A stretch of DNA of 64,000 nt from Adiantum capillus-veneris (GCA_014529385.2 CM043958.1:88739025-88803024), one strand, 5' to 3'. Counted from the stretch's first letter, positions 10,595 through 22,985 are shown. Numbers and translations: made by a program. Notes: generated by a model not told the origin, from the letters alone.

Positions 10595-11025
10595 TGGCTT
10601 GTGTAAGGCAACAAAATGCCTCCTTATCAATGAAGATTTGTACTACAAGGGTAAGAATCAAATCCTTAGGCGAGTACCTCTCTCTAGAGAGATCACAAAA
10701 ATCATTTCAAGTTGCCATGATGGTGTTTATGGAGGTCACTTTGCACTTGACATCACCAGTAGGAAGATTCTACAAGCCAGGTTTGTGTGGCCTAGTTTAT
10801 AGAGAGATGTGCATCACCGATGCCAAACATGCAAAGAGTGTTAAAAGGCTGGCAATAGGTGACTCACATAGAAGCCAAAAACTCCTATTATCTCTTATGG
10901 ACTATTTGAGAAATGGGAAATTGATGCTATTGGGCCTTTTCCAAGGACCCAAGGAGGTAAATTGTATATCGTCATGGGTGTGAACTACATGAAAAAGTGG
11001 GCCGAAGCAGTTTCTAACACCCAAA
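10595..11025 (+). pseudogene. Integrase N-terminus and start of core, 5' part of split gene
   Basis: The zinc module reads HDGVYGGHFALDITSRKILQ then, after a stop, VHHRCQTCKECK (about 10710-10845), giving H-H-C-C. The core begins near 10890 with FEKWEIDAIGPFP, whose Asp is the first of the D,D,E triad, and then MGVNYMKKWAEAVSNTQ, ending at 11025. The frame is cut at this point by the insertion and resumes in register at 17732. Removing the insert and one copy of the 9-bp repeat restores an uninterrupted frame across the junction. Confidence 0.85.
11017..11025. repeat. 9-bp target-site duplication, left copy
   Basis: acacccaaa, identical to 17723-17731, at the exact point where the integrase frame is interrupted. 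Next bases differ on both sides (g at 11026, t at 17732), so the repeat is exactly 9 bp. Confidence 0.85.
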
Positions 11026-11400
11026 GAGTCTTATTGTAGCCCGATGATGATTTTTTGAGCGACCTAAAACATGAGAAAATGTCTAAATGGTTAATACCCA
11101 TTTTGTGCTACGTGTTGCACTCTATGTTGTGATTAATGACATGTTTTTTACATTCTTGCTAGTAGGCCAATGAAATAAATCAATGAACTTGAAACTGATG
11201 CCTCAATGTTTGAAGACACTAGAATTCAGAGTTCCACCAAATGGTGAGCAAGTTTTCTCAAGCAAGTCCCACAAGATATATATTTTCTATTGATATTTAT
11301 TGCTAATCGTTGTAACCCATTCCAGATTACTAGAGGAAATTTTCCTCCCTCTGGTCCAATTTCTTTTAGCCTTGGAATTCCTTCCTTCAAGCCTACCCCT

Positions 11401-11434
11401 AGAGAGAGAGAGAGAGAGGGAGGGAGGGAGGGAG
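11401..11434 (+). repeat. (AG)n followed by (GGGA)n
   Basis: Nine AG units then four GGGA units. It is the only sizeable plus-strand GA array in the window; all other long ones are CT. Confidence 0.95.
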
Positions 11435-11921
11435 CATTGTGATGTTAACAAAATTTTGTTGCTTTGATGATGTATGTTAAGTGCTATTCTAATTGATATA
11501 AATGTGTATATATAAGAGCTATGTGTCTTTCTTGTTTTTTGTTTTTTCAAAAGGGAGGCTTGGGGGCAAACTAATTAATGAACAAAAATCAGTATTTTTA
11601 GAGGAGTTCCTAGTCCTTCGTCAATACTAGATGAGAAAAGAGGTACTAAGCTTAAATTTTAGAAAACAAAGTCCCTCCTGGATTTTTCGTAATCAATGAG
11701 ATGCACATTTTGAAATTTTTATTCTATTATTGGTCTTCTCAATAACTACACACATGTTGCAGCTTCCAACTTCCCTTGCTCTTTACTCCCACTCCACCCA
11801 TTGAGTGGATCATTGGGGTGTGACCAAGCTCTTAGAAACTTTATCAAATTTAATTGAGTTTTCTTGTTGAAAGAAAGTGACGGTCTTGTCTTTCTCTTTG
11901 ATCTGACTGCAATTTGAAATT

Positions 11922-12107
11922 CATTCAGACTTCAATCTCAAAGCCAAATGTGTTGAACAAAGTGCTTATTTTTGGCTTTCTTTTATAAAAGAAGCCTTAG
12001 AGAAGTGTTGCATTCATTCAGACTTCAATCTCAAAGCCAAATGTGTTGAACAAACTGCTTATTTTTGGCTTTCTTTTATAAAAGAAGCCTTAGAGAAGTG
12101 TTGCATT
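11922..12107. repeat. 93-bp tandem duplication
   Basis: 11922-12014 and 12015-12107 are near identical (the clearest difference is acaaagtg versus acaaactg). Each unit contains cttttataaaagaag, a short palindrome that could be read as a TATA-like box. No ORF covers it. Confidence 0.9.
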
Positions 12108-12333
12108 AGGCATACTTTCAATGTTTTCAGTGCCCAGTGCCAGCCAGTGAGACTTACCTTAAATGTTATTTTGGGTTCGAAGTATTGGATATTTTTAGTT
12201 CACCTATCATTTCACTTCCTCACATGGCTTGACTTCTTTTGCATTCTGTTCCATTAGAATGATAAATTGAAGCTTCATCTTGCATAATTCTAGCACTAGT
12301 ATGTGACCTGCACGTTGCTTCCGCCACGAAAAG

Positions 12334-12343
12334 CATGGTTATT

Positions 12344-12417
<74 letters not shown>

Positions 12418-12575
12418 AAATCATATATAAGTAGGTGTGTGTGTGTATCTCTATGCCCACATGGTTATTGGATCTCTCTCTCTCTCTATCTATCTCTCTC
12501 ACTCTCACACACACACACACACACATACACAAAATCATATATAGGTAGGTGTGTGTGTGTATCTTTGTGCCCACA
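12334..12575 (+). repeat. Duplicated unit with (CT)n(CA)n core
   Basis: Two units of the form atggttattggatc, CT array, CA array, cacaaaatcatatata, gtaggtgtgtgtgtgtatct, gcccaca: arrays at 12347-12408 and 12473-12524. The flanks are duplicated with the arrays, so this is a segmental duplication, not two independent microsatellites. Confidence 0.85.
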
Positions 12576-12625
12576 TGTGAGGAGAATGAAACTGTAGTCC
12601 TTGGAATCACTCTAGGAAGATAACA

Positions 12626-12628
<3 letters not shown>

Positions 12629-12682
<54 letters not shown>

Positions 12683-12683
12683 T

Positions 12684-12714
<31 letters not shown>

Positions 12715-12760
12715 ACACCAGTGTCTCTTTTTGGATTGTTTCTATTTTGTTGAAAACTAT

Positions 12761-12812
<52 letters not shown>

Positions 12813-12841
12813 TCACCCTCCCCCCCCCCCCCCCCCCCAAC

Positions 12842-12858
<17 letters not shown>
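12629..12858 (+). repeat. Two (CT)n(CA)n arrays and a C19 run
   Basis: CT 12629-12678 followed by CA to 12718; CT 12763-12796 followed by CA to about 12812; then a run of 19 C (12820-12838) and more CA. Long translated frames here (Leu-Ser, Thr-His, Cys-Val, Arg-Glu repeats) are artefacts of the arrays. Confidence 0.95.
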
Positions 12859-13581
<723 letters not shown>

Positions 13582-13820
13582 TGTCCAAGTTCTGGCTACA
13601 ACTACTCCCACCTAAGTCATTAACTCTTTACTCTCTTGCTACCAAACCAAAATCTTAGTGGCTCAACAAAACCTATGCACACCTATTGCCCTGAGCACCC
13701 ATCTTCTACTACCAAGTATTCCCCACAAATGGATAGTGCTTGTCTCCCAGTTCGCCTCTACATGATCATTAGTAGCTATCTTGATCAAGGTTTTGGTCTT
13801 GGTCTCGATGACCACATCAC

Positions 13821-13869
13821 TCTTTCTCTTTCTCTTTCTCTTTCTCTTTCTCTATCTAATTGCTAGTAG

Positions 13870-13942
<73 letters not shown>
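13821..13942 (+). repeat. (TTTCTC)n hexamer, then (CT)n(CA)n
   Basis: Hexameric ctttct repeat 13821-13857, then CT 13875-13901 and CA 13901-13942 with one g interruption. Same CT-then-CA polarity as its neighbours. Confidence 0.9.
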
Positions 13943-13944
<2 letters not shown>

Positions 13945-14409
13945 GGCTGACAACTGGTTGTCACACGTACAATTTTAACTATTGCAGGTCATTGAAAAAG
14001 GATGGAATCGCATAGAATCGAAACTACTTCATTCAATTGTCAAAGGATCTTTAATGTGTCTGTGGTAAGAAGGGCCACCCGATAGGGACTCAACAACTCA
14101 ATTTTGGCGTTGATCCAACACGCCATGTAAATCAACCAAAAACCAACGCGTGGAGGTCCTCTCCTTCCTCTAATTTTTCAAACTCCATTATAATGATTAT
14201 AGATAATGAACTATTGAATAATAGAAAAAATCCATTGCATACCCCAGTGCTCAAGAAAAACACAAGTTTAGTAAAATCCCACCTACAAATTTTCTCAACT
14301 ATATCTAATGCACCTTGGAGGCCCTTGCTATGTGACATAAGGAAAGCGCTTGGGGAGGGGGGGAACCAAGGCAAATAAAGAAAGAGAGTGGATTGGGTGC
14401 TAGGAAAAG

Positions 14410-14411
<2 letters not shown>

Positions 14412-14457
<46 letters not shown>
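14412..14457 (+). repeat. (CT)23
   Basis: Uninterrupted CT array without a following CA array; it is followed by cgggaagggcc. Confidence 0.95.
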
Positions 14458-14459
<2 letters not shown>

Positions 14460-15090
14460 GAAGGGCCACACACCCGTAAGATTTAATTTGAATGTTAGAA
14501 CACCCACAACGATTGGACGAAAAAACTTAGGTTTAGTGTAATCCCATCTACAATTCTTGAGATTTATCTCTAATTGTGAATGGCTTTTATCAAGCTAAGA
14601 TGAAGCGGCTTACTGAGAAGAAGAACTTGATAGAAATATAGTGTACTTGCAAAAATGTTCGGGTATGTTTTGGGTCACAGTGTGCAAATGTTGTATTGGT
14701 TGGATATCCCTGTGCAAAGGATATGCCAAGGTCTGCATGTATTCTTTTTTAGTTAATTTAAATCAAGCTCTTAAGAGCATTTTTTTTAAAACAACAAAGG
14801 TTAGAGAACATAAATTAAGGTCTAGAGGATTTACAAAGTGAAGAGAATTTTAGTGCAAAAACCTTCAAATGTAGTAAATTTGCCTCTAAAATGTTTGAAA
14901 AAAGGTATGGTATGGCCAAATGCTTAAAAAATAATCAATTTAGTGTAATCCCACCTGTAAAATTTGAAGTTTATCTCTAAATTATAGATTTGAAGGTAAG
15001 GAAACTAATAAAGTATAGAGAAATTGAGTGTAAAATCCTTCAAATATAATCAAGTTGCCCCAAAAATTTCTCGTATGGAAGTTTTCTAAG

Positions 15091-15132
15091 TTTTTAGGAG
15101 AAAGCACTATGTTTTTAGGAGAAAGCACTATG
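15091..15132. repeat. 21-bp tandem duplication
   Basis: tttttaggagaaagcactat plus g, twice in direct succession. Confidence 0.95.
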
Positions 15133-15578
15133 CCTCAACTCAATTTAGTGTAAGTCCCTTTACAAAATTTTGAGATTTTCCTTTAAACGTTGTAGAAAAC
15201 CTAGTTTAGTGCAATCCCACTTACAAATTTTGAAATTCACCTTTGAATTCCAAGTCAACCCAAAGGCAAGAGCACTGATAAAGCTCAAAGAAATCTAGTG
15301 TTGAAACACTCCCATTATCCACCTTTGTCATTTGTTGAGGTCTGCTCCTACCTTGGGCTTGCACATCTTCTGCTTCAGATTTTTTGGATTGAACTTTCCA
15401 AATTGCGTCAACTCTCAATTTGGTCAATTCTCAATTTCATAGATGTCGATGTCGATTTTTTATTTTTGATTCTCAATTGTGGGATTTGCCGATTGCCGCT
15501 TTGTCAATTGTTGATTGTAAATCCAATGCTTATTCTCCCTTCCCTCTCTCTCTCTAGTGCCGGTGTGAGATCCCTCTC

Positions 15579-15581
<3 letters not shown>

Positions 15582-15612
<31 letters not shown>

Positions 15613-15655
15613 AGACACACACACACATTCACTCACACAGCCTGTAGTGAATGGT

Positions 15656-15725
<70 letters not shown>

Positions 15726-15728
15726 ACA
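15582..15728 (+). repeat. Two (CT)n(CA)n arrays
   Basis: CT 15582-15611 then CA to about 15627; CT 15657-15701 then CA to 15728. Confidence 0.95.
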
Positions 15729-15854
15729 ATGCGCGCATGACATCTATAACAACTTGTTGGATTCATATCGATGAATTGTTAAGCTCAATGTCCTTCATTA
15801 ATGCAATGAAAGCCTTCATGTAATGAGCCAACACCTTGGGGAATGGCACATCAA

Positions 15855-16117
<263 letters not shown>

Positions 16118-16392
16118 ATGAATACATGCATCTAGCTTTTGAACTTTGAGCATCGAGGTCAAAGATCATTTAACACATAGAAGGTCCATGCGAACCTCCG
16201 AAGGAAGGTTCATTGAGCAACACATGGAGAAAAGCTCTTTATGGCCTTCAAAATGTAAAGAAAAGCCACTCTTCAAATGATTTGAAAAATAAAAGTCGTT
16301 AGTGATTAGCCTTGAAAAAATTGAGGACCGAAGTGAAACAGCCTCCCAAAAACTATAGGCTTAAGTATTGCTAGTATAGCCGGCGGCTTTGC

Positions 16393-16394
<2 letters not shown>

Positions 16395-16454
<60 letters not shown>
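16395..16454 (+). repeat. (CT)30
   Basis: Pure CT array ending in a C-run, preceded by ggcggctttgccgcc, a short GC-rich inverted repeat unlike the AT-rich surroundings. Confidence 0.95.
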
Positions 16455-16456
<2 letters not shown>

Positions 16457-16799
16457 CCCTTGCGTCACTGTGTTTCTCGGACGCTGTAGGCAACACTGCC
16501 GGATTAATCTGCTGTTGACGCGTGTAGGGGGGGAACGAGAATTCCCTCCCCCTTTATCTATTAGTATATATAAATTTAGATAGAGTACTAAGGTCTTTTT
16601 GACTTTCCACTGCCAAGACTCATAAGTCTTTTTCATTTTCTACCATCCTAGTACTCACCCTTCACTTTTGCATTTTCAATTAGATGTTTTTTAAAGGTTG
16701 TCTTTGAAATGAAGCAGAATGTGACACATGGAGGGTGTCTCCTTCCTTGAAAATTTTAAGTTGCTTCATATATAGTATAGATGTAGAAGTTCATATACA

Positions 16800-16991
16800 T
16801 ACACACACGCACACACATACACACACAATATAAATAAATAAATAAATAATATATGTTAATGAGTTCTTTTTATTATATATGTTAATTTATTTATTTATTT
16901 ATCTATTTATATATATATATATATATATACAACACAAACACACACACACACACACACACGTGTATATATATATGTATGTGTGTGTGTGTGA
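16800..16991. repeat. Mixed (TTTA)n, (TA)n, (CA)n and (TG)n tract
   Basis: In order: CA-rich 16800-16827, aaataaataaataa, TTTA repeats and TA array to about 16929, CA array 16936-16959, TA again, then TG to 16990. The CA and TG blocks flank a TA block and could form a hairpin. Confidence 0.9.
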
Positions 16992-17210
16992 AAATTATAG
17001 TAAAGAGAGAAAAAACCGGTGCCAAAAATCCTACAAATTTCAAAAAAATGCTCTTATTTTTAATTTTCTTCTTTGCAAGGAGGACACTCGATCGCTTAAT
17101 AAAAGAGACATTTGTGAACACTACTTCACCTTGTATAATTCTAGTTAATCTCAACCTAATGATTTTATCACTTTCTTATTGTTTTAGAAAGCCATCGTGA
17201 CCCTTTCACT

Positions 17211-17510
17211 TGTTTACTTTCAGAATGCACTAAATTATGTGAGTGCACACCGGCGTTGGTTGGTAGAGGCAAGTTTGTTAGAGTAAAATTGTAAATTGAG
17301 AAATCTCAAGCTAGTATGTGGTCTAAGCAACATTCACACTTTGTATTTCAATTTACACTTTCGGAATGCAATGAAGTATGTGAGTATTGCAAAAAATGTC
17401 AAACAAAAACTTTCCTGTAGGAGTCCACGCTGTGCGTTGGTAGAGGCAAGTTTGTAAATTGAAAAATTGACAAATCTCAAGCTAATCTAAGCAACATTCA
17501 CACGTACTAT
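17211..17510. repeat. ~140-150-bp degenerate tandem duplication
   Basis: 17211-17350 and 17351-17510 share ttactttcagaatgcac, tatgtgagt, gttggtagaggcaagtttgt, aatctcaagctag/at and taagcaacattcacac in order. It lies about 200 bp inside the right end of the insertion. Confidence 0.8.
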
Positions 17511-17722
17511 GTACACCAACTCGGTCTAATTCATCTCTATTATATGGAATCTTGTAAGATTTCTTTTACTCAAGTTTATTCAAGGGGGCTTACAAATACG
17601 CGTTTTTAATACAAAAAATTACAAAGGGTACATAAGGCTCCATACTTAACAATTATATCATGCCTAGTTGTGCTCGATTTGTGACCTGCTCGAAAAAACT
17701 TGCTCGGGTTTTGGATTCTCTC

Positions 17723-17731
17723 ACACCCAAA
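17723..17731. repeat. 9-bp target-site duplication, right copy
   Basis: acacccaaa, identical to 11017-11025. The integrase frame continues directly from it. Confidence 0.85.
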
Positions 17732-18569
17732 TTACACTTAAAGAAGTGGCTAAGTTTGTATTTGAAAACATTTGTTGCCGTTTTGGCACTCCTCTTGAGA
17801 TAATTTTTGACAGGGAAATAGGTTTTAGAGGAGACCTAGTAGGAGAGCTAATGGAAAAGGGCATCTCGTGACGACATTCAAATCCCTACTATCCACAATG
17901 CAATGGTTTGGTGGAGAAGGTAAATTGTATGATATGCAAAATCATCACTAAACAGGTAAATAATGACAGAAGTGATTGGGATAATCACCTTATGGTTGCA
18001 CTTTGGGATTATCGCACTTCATATCGCACATCCCTTGGATTCACACCATATCACTTGGTTTATGGTAAGGAGGCCATTTTACCCATCAAAGTTCATTTGG
18101 CAAGTCTCAAGGTGCAAGCTAGCAGATGGAACGTCCTAATGCTCATCTCCACAACCACATTCTTGATCTAGAGCGGCTGCAACTAGACAGAGAAGATGAA
18201 CTATTATGCAGCATATGTAGAGCAACGTCAACTTACCTTTAACAAGGGACTTCAAGAAAAAGGTCTCAAGAAAGGTATGTTGGTTCTAAGATATGACAAC
18301 ATGTTTCACACTAGGAAGGATAAGAAATTTTCACCCAGACAGGAAGGGGGCCATTTGTCATTAGAAAGCGCTACAACAATGGCAGTTACCGACTTATGGA
18401 TGTAGATTGTAGGCTTCACAAAATATGTTTTGATGGATGGACAATGAAGCAGTAATTTTTGAGGTTTGATCAAGCACCAATGATGAATATTCCTAAGGAG
18501 GGAGACTCCTCCACCTCAACCGAAGAAGAATCAATATGGACCTAGAGGCATAAATACCTCTTGCTTAAG
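17732..18569 (+). pseudogene. Integrase, 3' part of split gene
   Basis: Resumes the core in frame with ITLKEVAKFVFENICCRFGT (17732-17791). The second catalytic Asp is in IIFDREIGFRG (about 17800-17830). The Glu is in PQCNGLVEKVN (about 17896-17928). GFTPYHLVYGKEAILPI (about 18037-18090) is the conserved C-terminal motif. After a frameshift a GPY/F-like module is readable: GGHLSLES region, in the alternative frame PFVIRKRYNNGSYRLMDVD (about 18350-18405). A stop at 17869 and frameshifts near 18120 and 18345 disrupt it. A paralogous C-terminus is at 21250-21868. Confidence 0.85.
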
Positions 18570-18869
18570 TGAGAGCTTTTCAAATTTTCGTCCACCTCTC
18601 TCTTGGTATGCACTTGACGGAAAGGCGTCAAGGCTTCATGGATGAACACCCACTTGAAGACTCAAAGCTTGGAGAAAATCCTTTACAACAGTTTACCATG
18701 GACGTATGGTCAAGCATTGGTAGGGCCAAGAGCATCTTCCTTTCTCATGCTTTAATTCCCATTGGGCTCTAGTCTTAATCTATTTAAGCAATATAACATC
18801 TATACTTTGAAAATAGGGTGGCCAATAATGAAGCCAAAGTCAACAAAGAAGGATGGAGGGGCCTCTTTG

Positions 18870-18873
<4 letters not shown>

Positions 18874-18963
<90 letters not shown>
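18874..18963 (+). repeat. (CT)45
   Basis: Long CT array inside LTR-like region 1, at the position where region 2 has a CT/CA array (22292-22417). Confidence 0.95.
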
Positions 18964-18967
<4 letters not shown>

Positions 18968-19526
18968 CCCCGGATATTATCATGATAAGCAGTACCTTCT
19001 TTTTTACCCCTCTCTATCTCTCTCTTACCCAATCCCTATCTCCCTATACAGAGAAAGATGGGTAAAGGTAGGGCCTTTTTGAAAATGGGTTCTCACTCTC
19101 GTTCTTTTTTCTACTTCTATCTTTCTATCTAAGGGGTCCGTATCATGAAATTGGTAAAAGCAATTCTAAAGCAAAAATATCTAAAAAGAGGTTGTGTATG
19201 GTAGGACTACATCCCTCCTATTTATCTTACTCTCTTGCTATCTCTTGCTTTAATAAAAAAATTATAAACTGAACCTCACTCAAGTGAGGTGCTTAAACAT
19301 AGGTGTGGAAAAAACAAAAATGTATCCTGCACCAATTTGGGCATGCTTGATAAAGAGTTGAACAATTGGTGGATTCTCTGTACACATGGTAGCAATAAAG
19401 ACACCGCATGTAGATGCGGTGGGCTGCAGGTATAAAAACAATGGCGTATTAATGTGTAAACACCCTGCGCATAATCTCCACTTGATTATTCTACATAGCG
19501 ATTACTTATAGTACCATTTATTATCA

Positions 19527-19528
<2 letters not shown>

Positions 19529-19562
<34 letters not shown>
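19529..19562 (+). repeat. (CA)17
   Basis: Pure CA array in LTR-like region 1; a smaller one lies at 20101-20124. Confidence 0.95.
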
Positions 19563-19564
<2 letters not shown>

Positions 19565-20067
19565 AAGGGAGGTGCTGCGAGGATCTTGCATACACAAGCT
19601 ACACACACACACACAATTGTACACCTATTGCTCCAACAAACCCATCACACGGTCAGCCAGTGATTATCGGAACTCACAAGCCACAGCATCCGATTGCGTC
19701 AACATTGGCTGTACTACGCAAATTGTAATAAGAGTCTTTTACGTTTTTTCATTGATATCTGATAGACATAATGAAAACTTGGTAATCGATTGTATGTAAT
19801 GACTTGGGTGTGCATATACATGTGATACAAAGGTGGTACTTGGTGAATGATCATAATAGCATCATAGTGAAGAAAAAACACTATTAACAAAAAAACAAAA
19901 ATTCATTGTATATTCTCCTTCTCTCTCCACCCATCAATTGGAGAGCATCTAGCATGCATCATCATCCCCAAATAATGCTAGGGCAATGGTCTTCCTAGAG
20001 GGGTCGAGCCATGTGCCAATGCCCTCTTGTCTAGCATTAAAAATTACAAGAGACTCCTCCTCTCCAC

Positions 20068-20077
20068 CTATATAAGG
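20068..20077 (+). promoter_or_regulatory. TATA box of LTR-like region 1
   Basis: ctatataagg in the conserved context cctcctctccacctatataa; the same context recurs at 24476-24485. Conservation between the two copies supports a real LTR promoter. Confidence 0.55.
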
Positions 20078-20464
20078 AGGGTTACAAGTCATTCTCGGGA
20101 CACACACACACACACACACACACGATTACAAGGACAAGATCATCAAACATACATCATCACCATCACACTACCACTTTGAGAGAGAGACATCACCAAAGAG
20201 CACACCACATGCATTTTGTGCAACAATCATGCACTAAGGAGGTAGGTAAGCACTTCAGTGTAACAGGATTCTAGGGCAACAATCAACAACTCCATTCTTT
20301 TCTTGGGCATTCTTAGCACTTTTCATCACTCACGATGCTGCCAACATTCCCATCGTCATGATGCTTCCTATACTAATCTTGTCGCTAATCCACTAACCTA
20401 CTAACTTTGGAAATTTTCATGCACCATATGGAAGTTTGTACTCCTTTGCCCATGCCCTACAACA

Positions 20465-20467
<3 letters not shown>

Positions 20468-20555
<88 letters not shown>

Positions 20556-20641
20556 CCCCTTCTTGGATGTTGGTGTCATCTCCAAGCCACCATTGTAAGT
20601 ATCATTAAGAAATAAGTTCAATCTCCTTAAGCTTTTGTGTG

Positions 20642-20703
<62 letters not shown>
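20468..20703 (+). repeat. Two (CT)n arrays
   Basis: CT 20468-20552 (42 units) ending in a C-run, and CT 20644-20703 (30 units). Between them there is no ORF. Confidence 0.95.
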
Positions 20704-20706
<3 letters not shown>

Positions 20707-20782
20707 GATCTCCATTTGGGGATATGCTCGCTAGTGTTTCACAAGTCACATTGTTTTGATTTTTTCAAATGTCTCACACTAC

Positions 20783-20898
20783 AATGCCTCCACTAGCTAG
20801 CTATCCCTATCGAACAATCTAAACATAGACCACTCACACAATGTCTCCACTAGCTAGCTATCCCTATCGAACAATCTATGACATAGACCACTCACGTG
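20783..20898. repeat. 58-bp tandem duplication
   Basis: Units at 20783-20840 and 20841-20898 share ctccactagctagctatccc and tatcgaacaatct and catagaccactcac. Confidence 0.9.
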
Positions 20899-21249
20899 TG
20901 CCATGCATATCACCGTGTTGAGTGTGCTCCTCCTACTCCATGTATCATAAGTGTTTCCTCATCGATTGTGCGTCATTCCTATTGTCTTGGCTGTCTATAT
21001 CTGCATCCTAGATGCATCTCAAGCTAGGTGGTTCACCTATAGTCTTGGTGTGGAGGCCACCGGGACTATTTTGCACTTTCGTCTCTTATTGGTGTAGCAC
21101 TCCGCTCTAGGAGGTGCACCTGCACGTGCTCTCTCTCACTCTCTATCTCTCTCTCAAATCGTGTGTAGCTTTGGTTACGTGTTTGTGGGATTTGTTAGGT
21201 ATGCACATCTATTGGTTTTATTACTAGTTGTATGTCATTTTGGGTATTT

Positions 21250-21868
21250 TGCAGGCACGTCTTACCTTCCAACTGTTGCAGGCTGCTCTTTGGGCCTATT
21301 GCACATCATTCAAGACATCAGTGGGATTCACACCATATCACTTGGTGTATGGTAAGGAGCCCATTTTGCACATTGAAGTATAGTTGGCTAGTCTTAAGGT
21401 GCTAGCTAGGCAAATGGAGCACCCTAATGCTCATCGTCGTAGCCACATTCTTGATTTGGAGAGGCTTCAACTAGATAGAGAGGATGCTATCAACTACTAT
21501 GCAACATAGGCAGAGCAACATCAAATTACCTCAATAAAGGACTCAAGGAAAAAGGTCTCTAGAAAGGTATGTTGGTTCTAAGATATGACAAAAGGTTTGA
21601 TACTAGCAAGGATAAGAAATTTTCACTCAGGTGGGAGGGGCCATTCATCATTAAAAATGGATACAACAATGGTAGTTACCGATTGATGGATATAGATAAT
21701 AGGCTTCACAAAACACGTGACAATGGATGGAGGTTAAAGTAGTACTTTTTGAGGATCAAGCACCAATTATGGATATTCTAGTTGAGAGAGACTCCTCCAC
21801 CTCAACTGAAGAATAATTTAGTATAGAACTCAAAGCATAAATGCCTCTATCTTTAGGAGGAGGGGTAA
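21250..21868 (+). pseudogene. Second integrase C-terminus (Tat-like)
   Basis: Contains the tail of the integrase core and its C-terminus: GFTPYHLVYGKEPI near 21330-21368, RLMDIDNRLHKT near 21680-21715, and GPFIIKNGYNNGSYRL near 21645-21690. It closely parallels 18030-18569 with its own stops and indels. The 5' part of the gene, including all three catalytic acids, is missing. It ends at a clear polypurine tract and LTR-like start. Confidence 0.8.
21855..21865 (+). promoter_or_regulatory. Polypurine tract
   Basis: aggaggagggg, three bases before TGAGGGCTAA at 21869. This is the plus-strand primer site expected before a 3' LTR. The equivalent site in copy 1 (before 18570) has been lost. Confidence 0.7.
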
Positions 21869-22065
21869 TGAGGGCTAATTTTCAATTTTTGGCCCATCTC
21901 TCTACGGCCACTTGAAGACTTGAAGCTTTGCAAAAAATCTCTTACAAAATCAAGCCATGGGACAATGGTCAAATGGTTGTATTATTCTTAAGAATTGGGG
22001 GAACCGAGAGATCTCCTTTTTCTCTTTTTTCTTCCCATGGGGTTCCATCCTTAAATTATTAAGCT

Positions 22066-22136
22066 ATATATATATGTATATATATATATGTACATATATA
22101 TATATATATATATGTACATATATATATATATATATG

Positions 22137-22178
<42 letters not shown>

Positions 22179-22185
22179 TGTTTGA
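22066..22185. repeat. (TA)n array with regularly spaced gtac
   Basis: Alternating TA interrupted by gtac at 22090, 22114 and 22136, each a self-complementary tatgtacata. The block is strongly cruciform-prone. Confidence 0.95.
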
Positions 22186-22291
22186 AAAAGTGGGTGGCCA
22201 AGATGGCAACTGCCATCACACAAGGTGCCAAGGAGGAGGGCCCTCCCCCCCACACACACACCTCACACTCTCTCTCCCTCATAGCCCTTTT

Positions 22292-22511
<220 letters not shown>

Positions 22512-22800
22512 TTTCACTCTCATATTTGCATCCGGACACCTCTCAGATCATCCTTGAGCTGAAAAAGCTGTTTTACAACATACACACACACTTGCATACA
22601 CTTCTGCGCACACATCGTCTACGCATGTGCGCATTTTCAGTCTCATAGCTAACTCTGTACACCTCCCGGATCAGCCCGTGAGCTGAAAATAATTTTCACT
22701 CTCACACACCATCTACACGTGCGCATTTTCAATACATAGCTACCTCTGCACACCTCCCAAATCAGCCCGTGAGCCATGAGGTGAAAAAGATGATTTTCAA

Positions 22801-22985
22801 TCCACACACACACGTACTCGTATACACTTACATGCATATACACTTCTCAACAAGGGCCTCAACAAGAGCCATGAGGTGAAAAATATTATTTTCAATCCAC
22901 ACACACACGGACTCGTATACACTTACATGCATATACACTTCTCAACAAGGGCCTCAACAAGAATGAGGACAACCATGACGATAGC
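22801..22985. repeat. 95-bp tandem duplication, CA-rich
   Basis: Units from 22801 and 22896 share tccacacacacac, actcgtatacacttacatgc, atatacacttctcaacaagg and gcctcaacaaga. Related phrases at 22560-22800 (cacctcccggatcagcccgtgagc type) suggest an older, wider duplication. Confidence 0.85.

Larger units (their letters stand above)
14265..15246 (+). repeat. Five irregularly spaced copies of a ~45-bp motif
   Basis: Motif, roughly TTTAGTGTAATCCCACCTAC followed by aaattttgagatttatctct, occurs at 14265-14308, 14531-14574, 14938-14984, 15142-15187 and 15203-15246. Spacing is 266, 407, 204 and 61 bp, so it is not a tandem satellite. A second recurring phrase (aaaaccttcaaatgtagtaa / aaatccttcaaatataatca) occurs near 14858 and 15030. 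No ORF follows them. Confidence 0.75.
18570..20460 (+). repeat. Long LTR-like region 1 of Tat-like element
   Basis: Starts TGAGAGCTTTTC after the integrase tail. Segments match region 2 (21869-24830) in the same order: start; the stretch naming the caagccatgg/accatgg phrase; gggtggccaa; a CT array (18874-18963); then 19880-20455 against 24280-24810, which align well over about 550 bp including CCACCTATATAAGG. It is therefore probably a 3' LTR of about 1.9-2.1 kb with a promoter. The right edge is not defined because I found no PBS or target duplication. Confidence 0.6.

Noticed and set aside
12070-12085. TATA box at ttttataaaag
   Set aside because: It is part of a 93-bp tandem duplication with no ORF or leader downstream; AT-rich chance is as likely.
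12220-12610. Long minus-strand ORFs with Cys-Val and Arg-Glu repeats
   Set aside because: These are translations of CT/CA arrays (also at 13201, 13367, 15910, 15944, 16361, 18784, 22263 and 47424). They have no non-repetitive content and are not genes.
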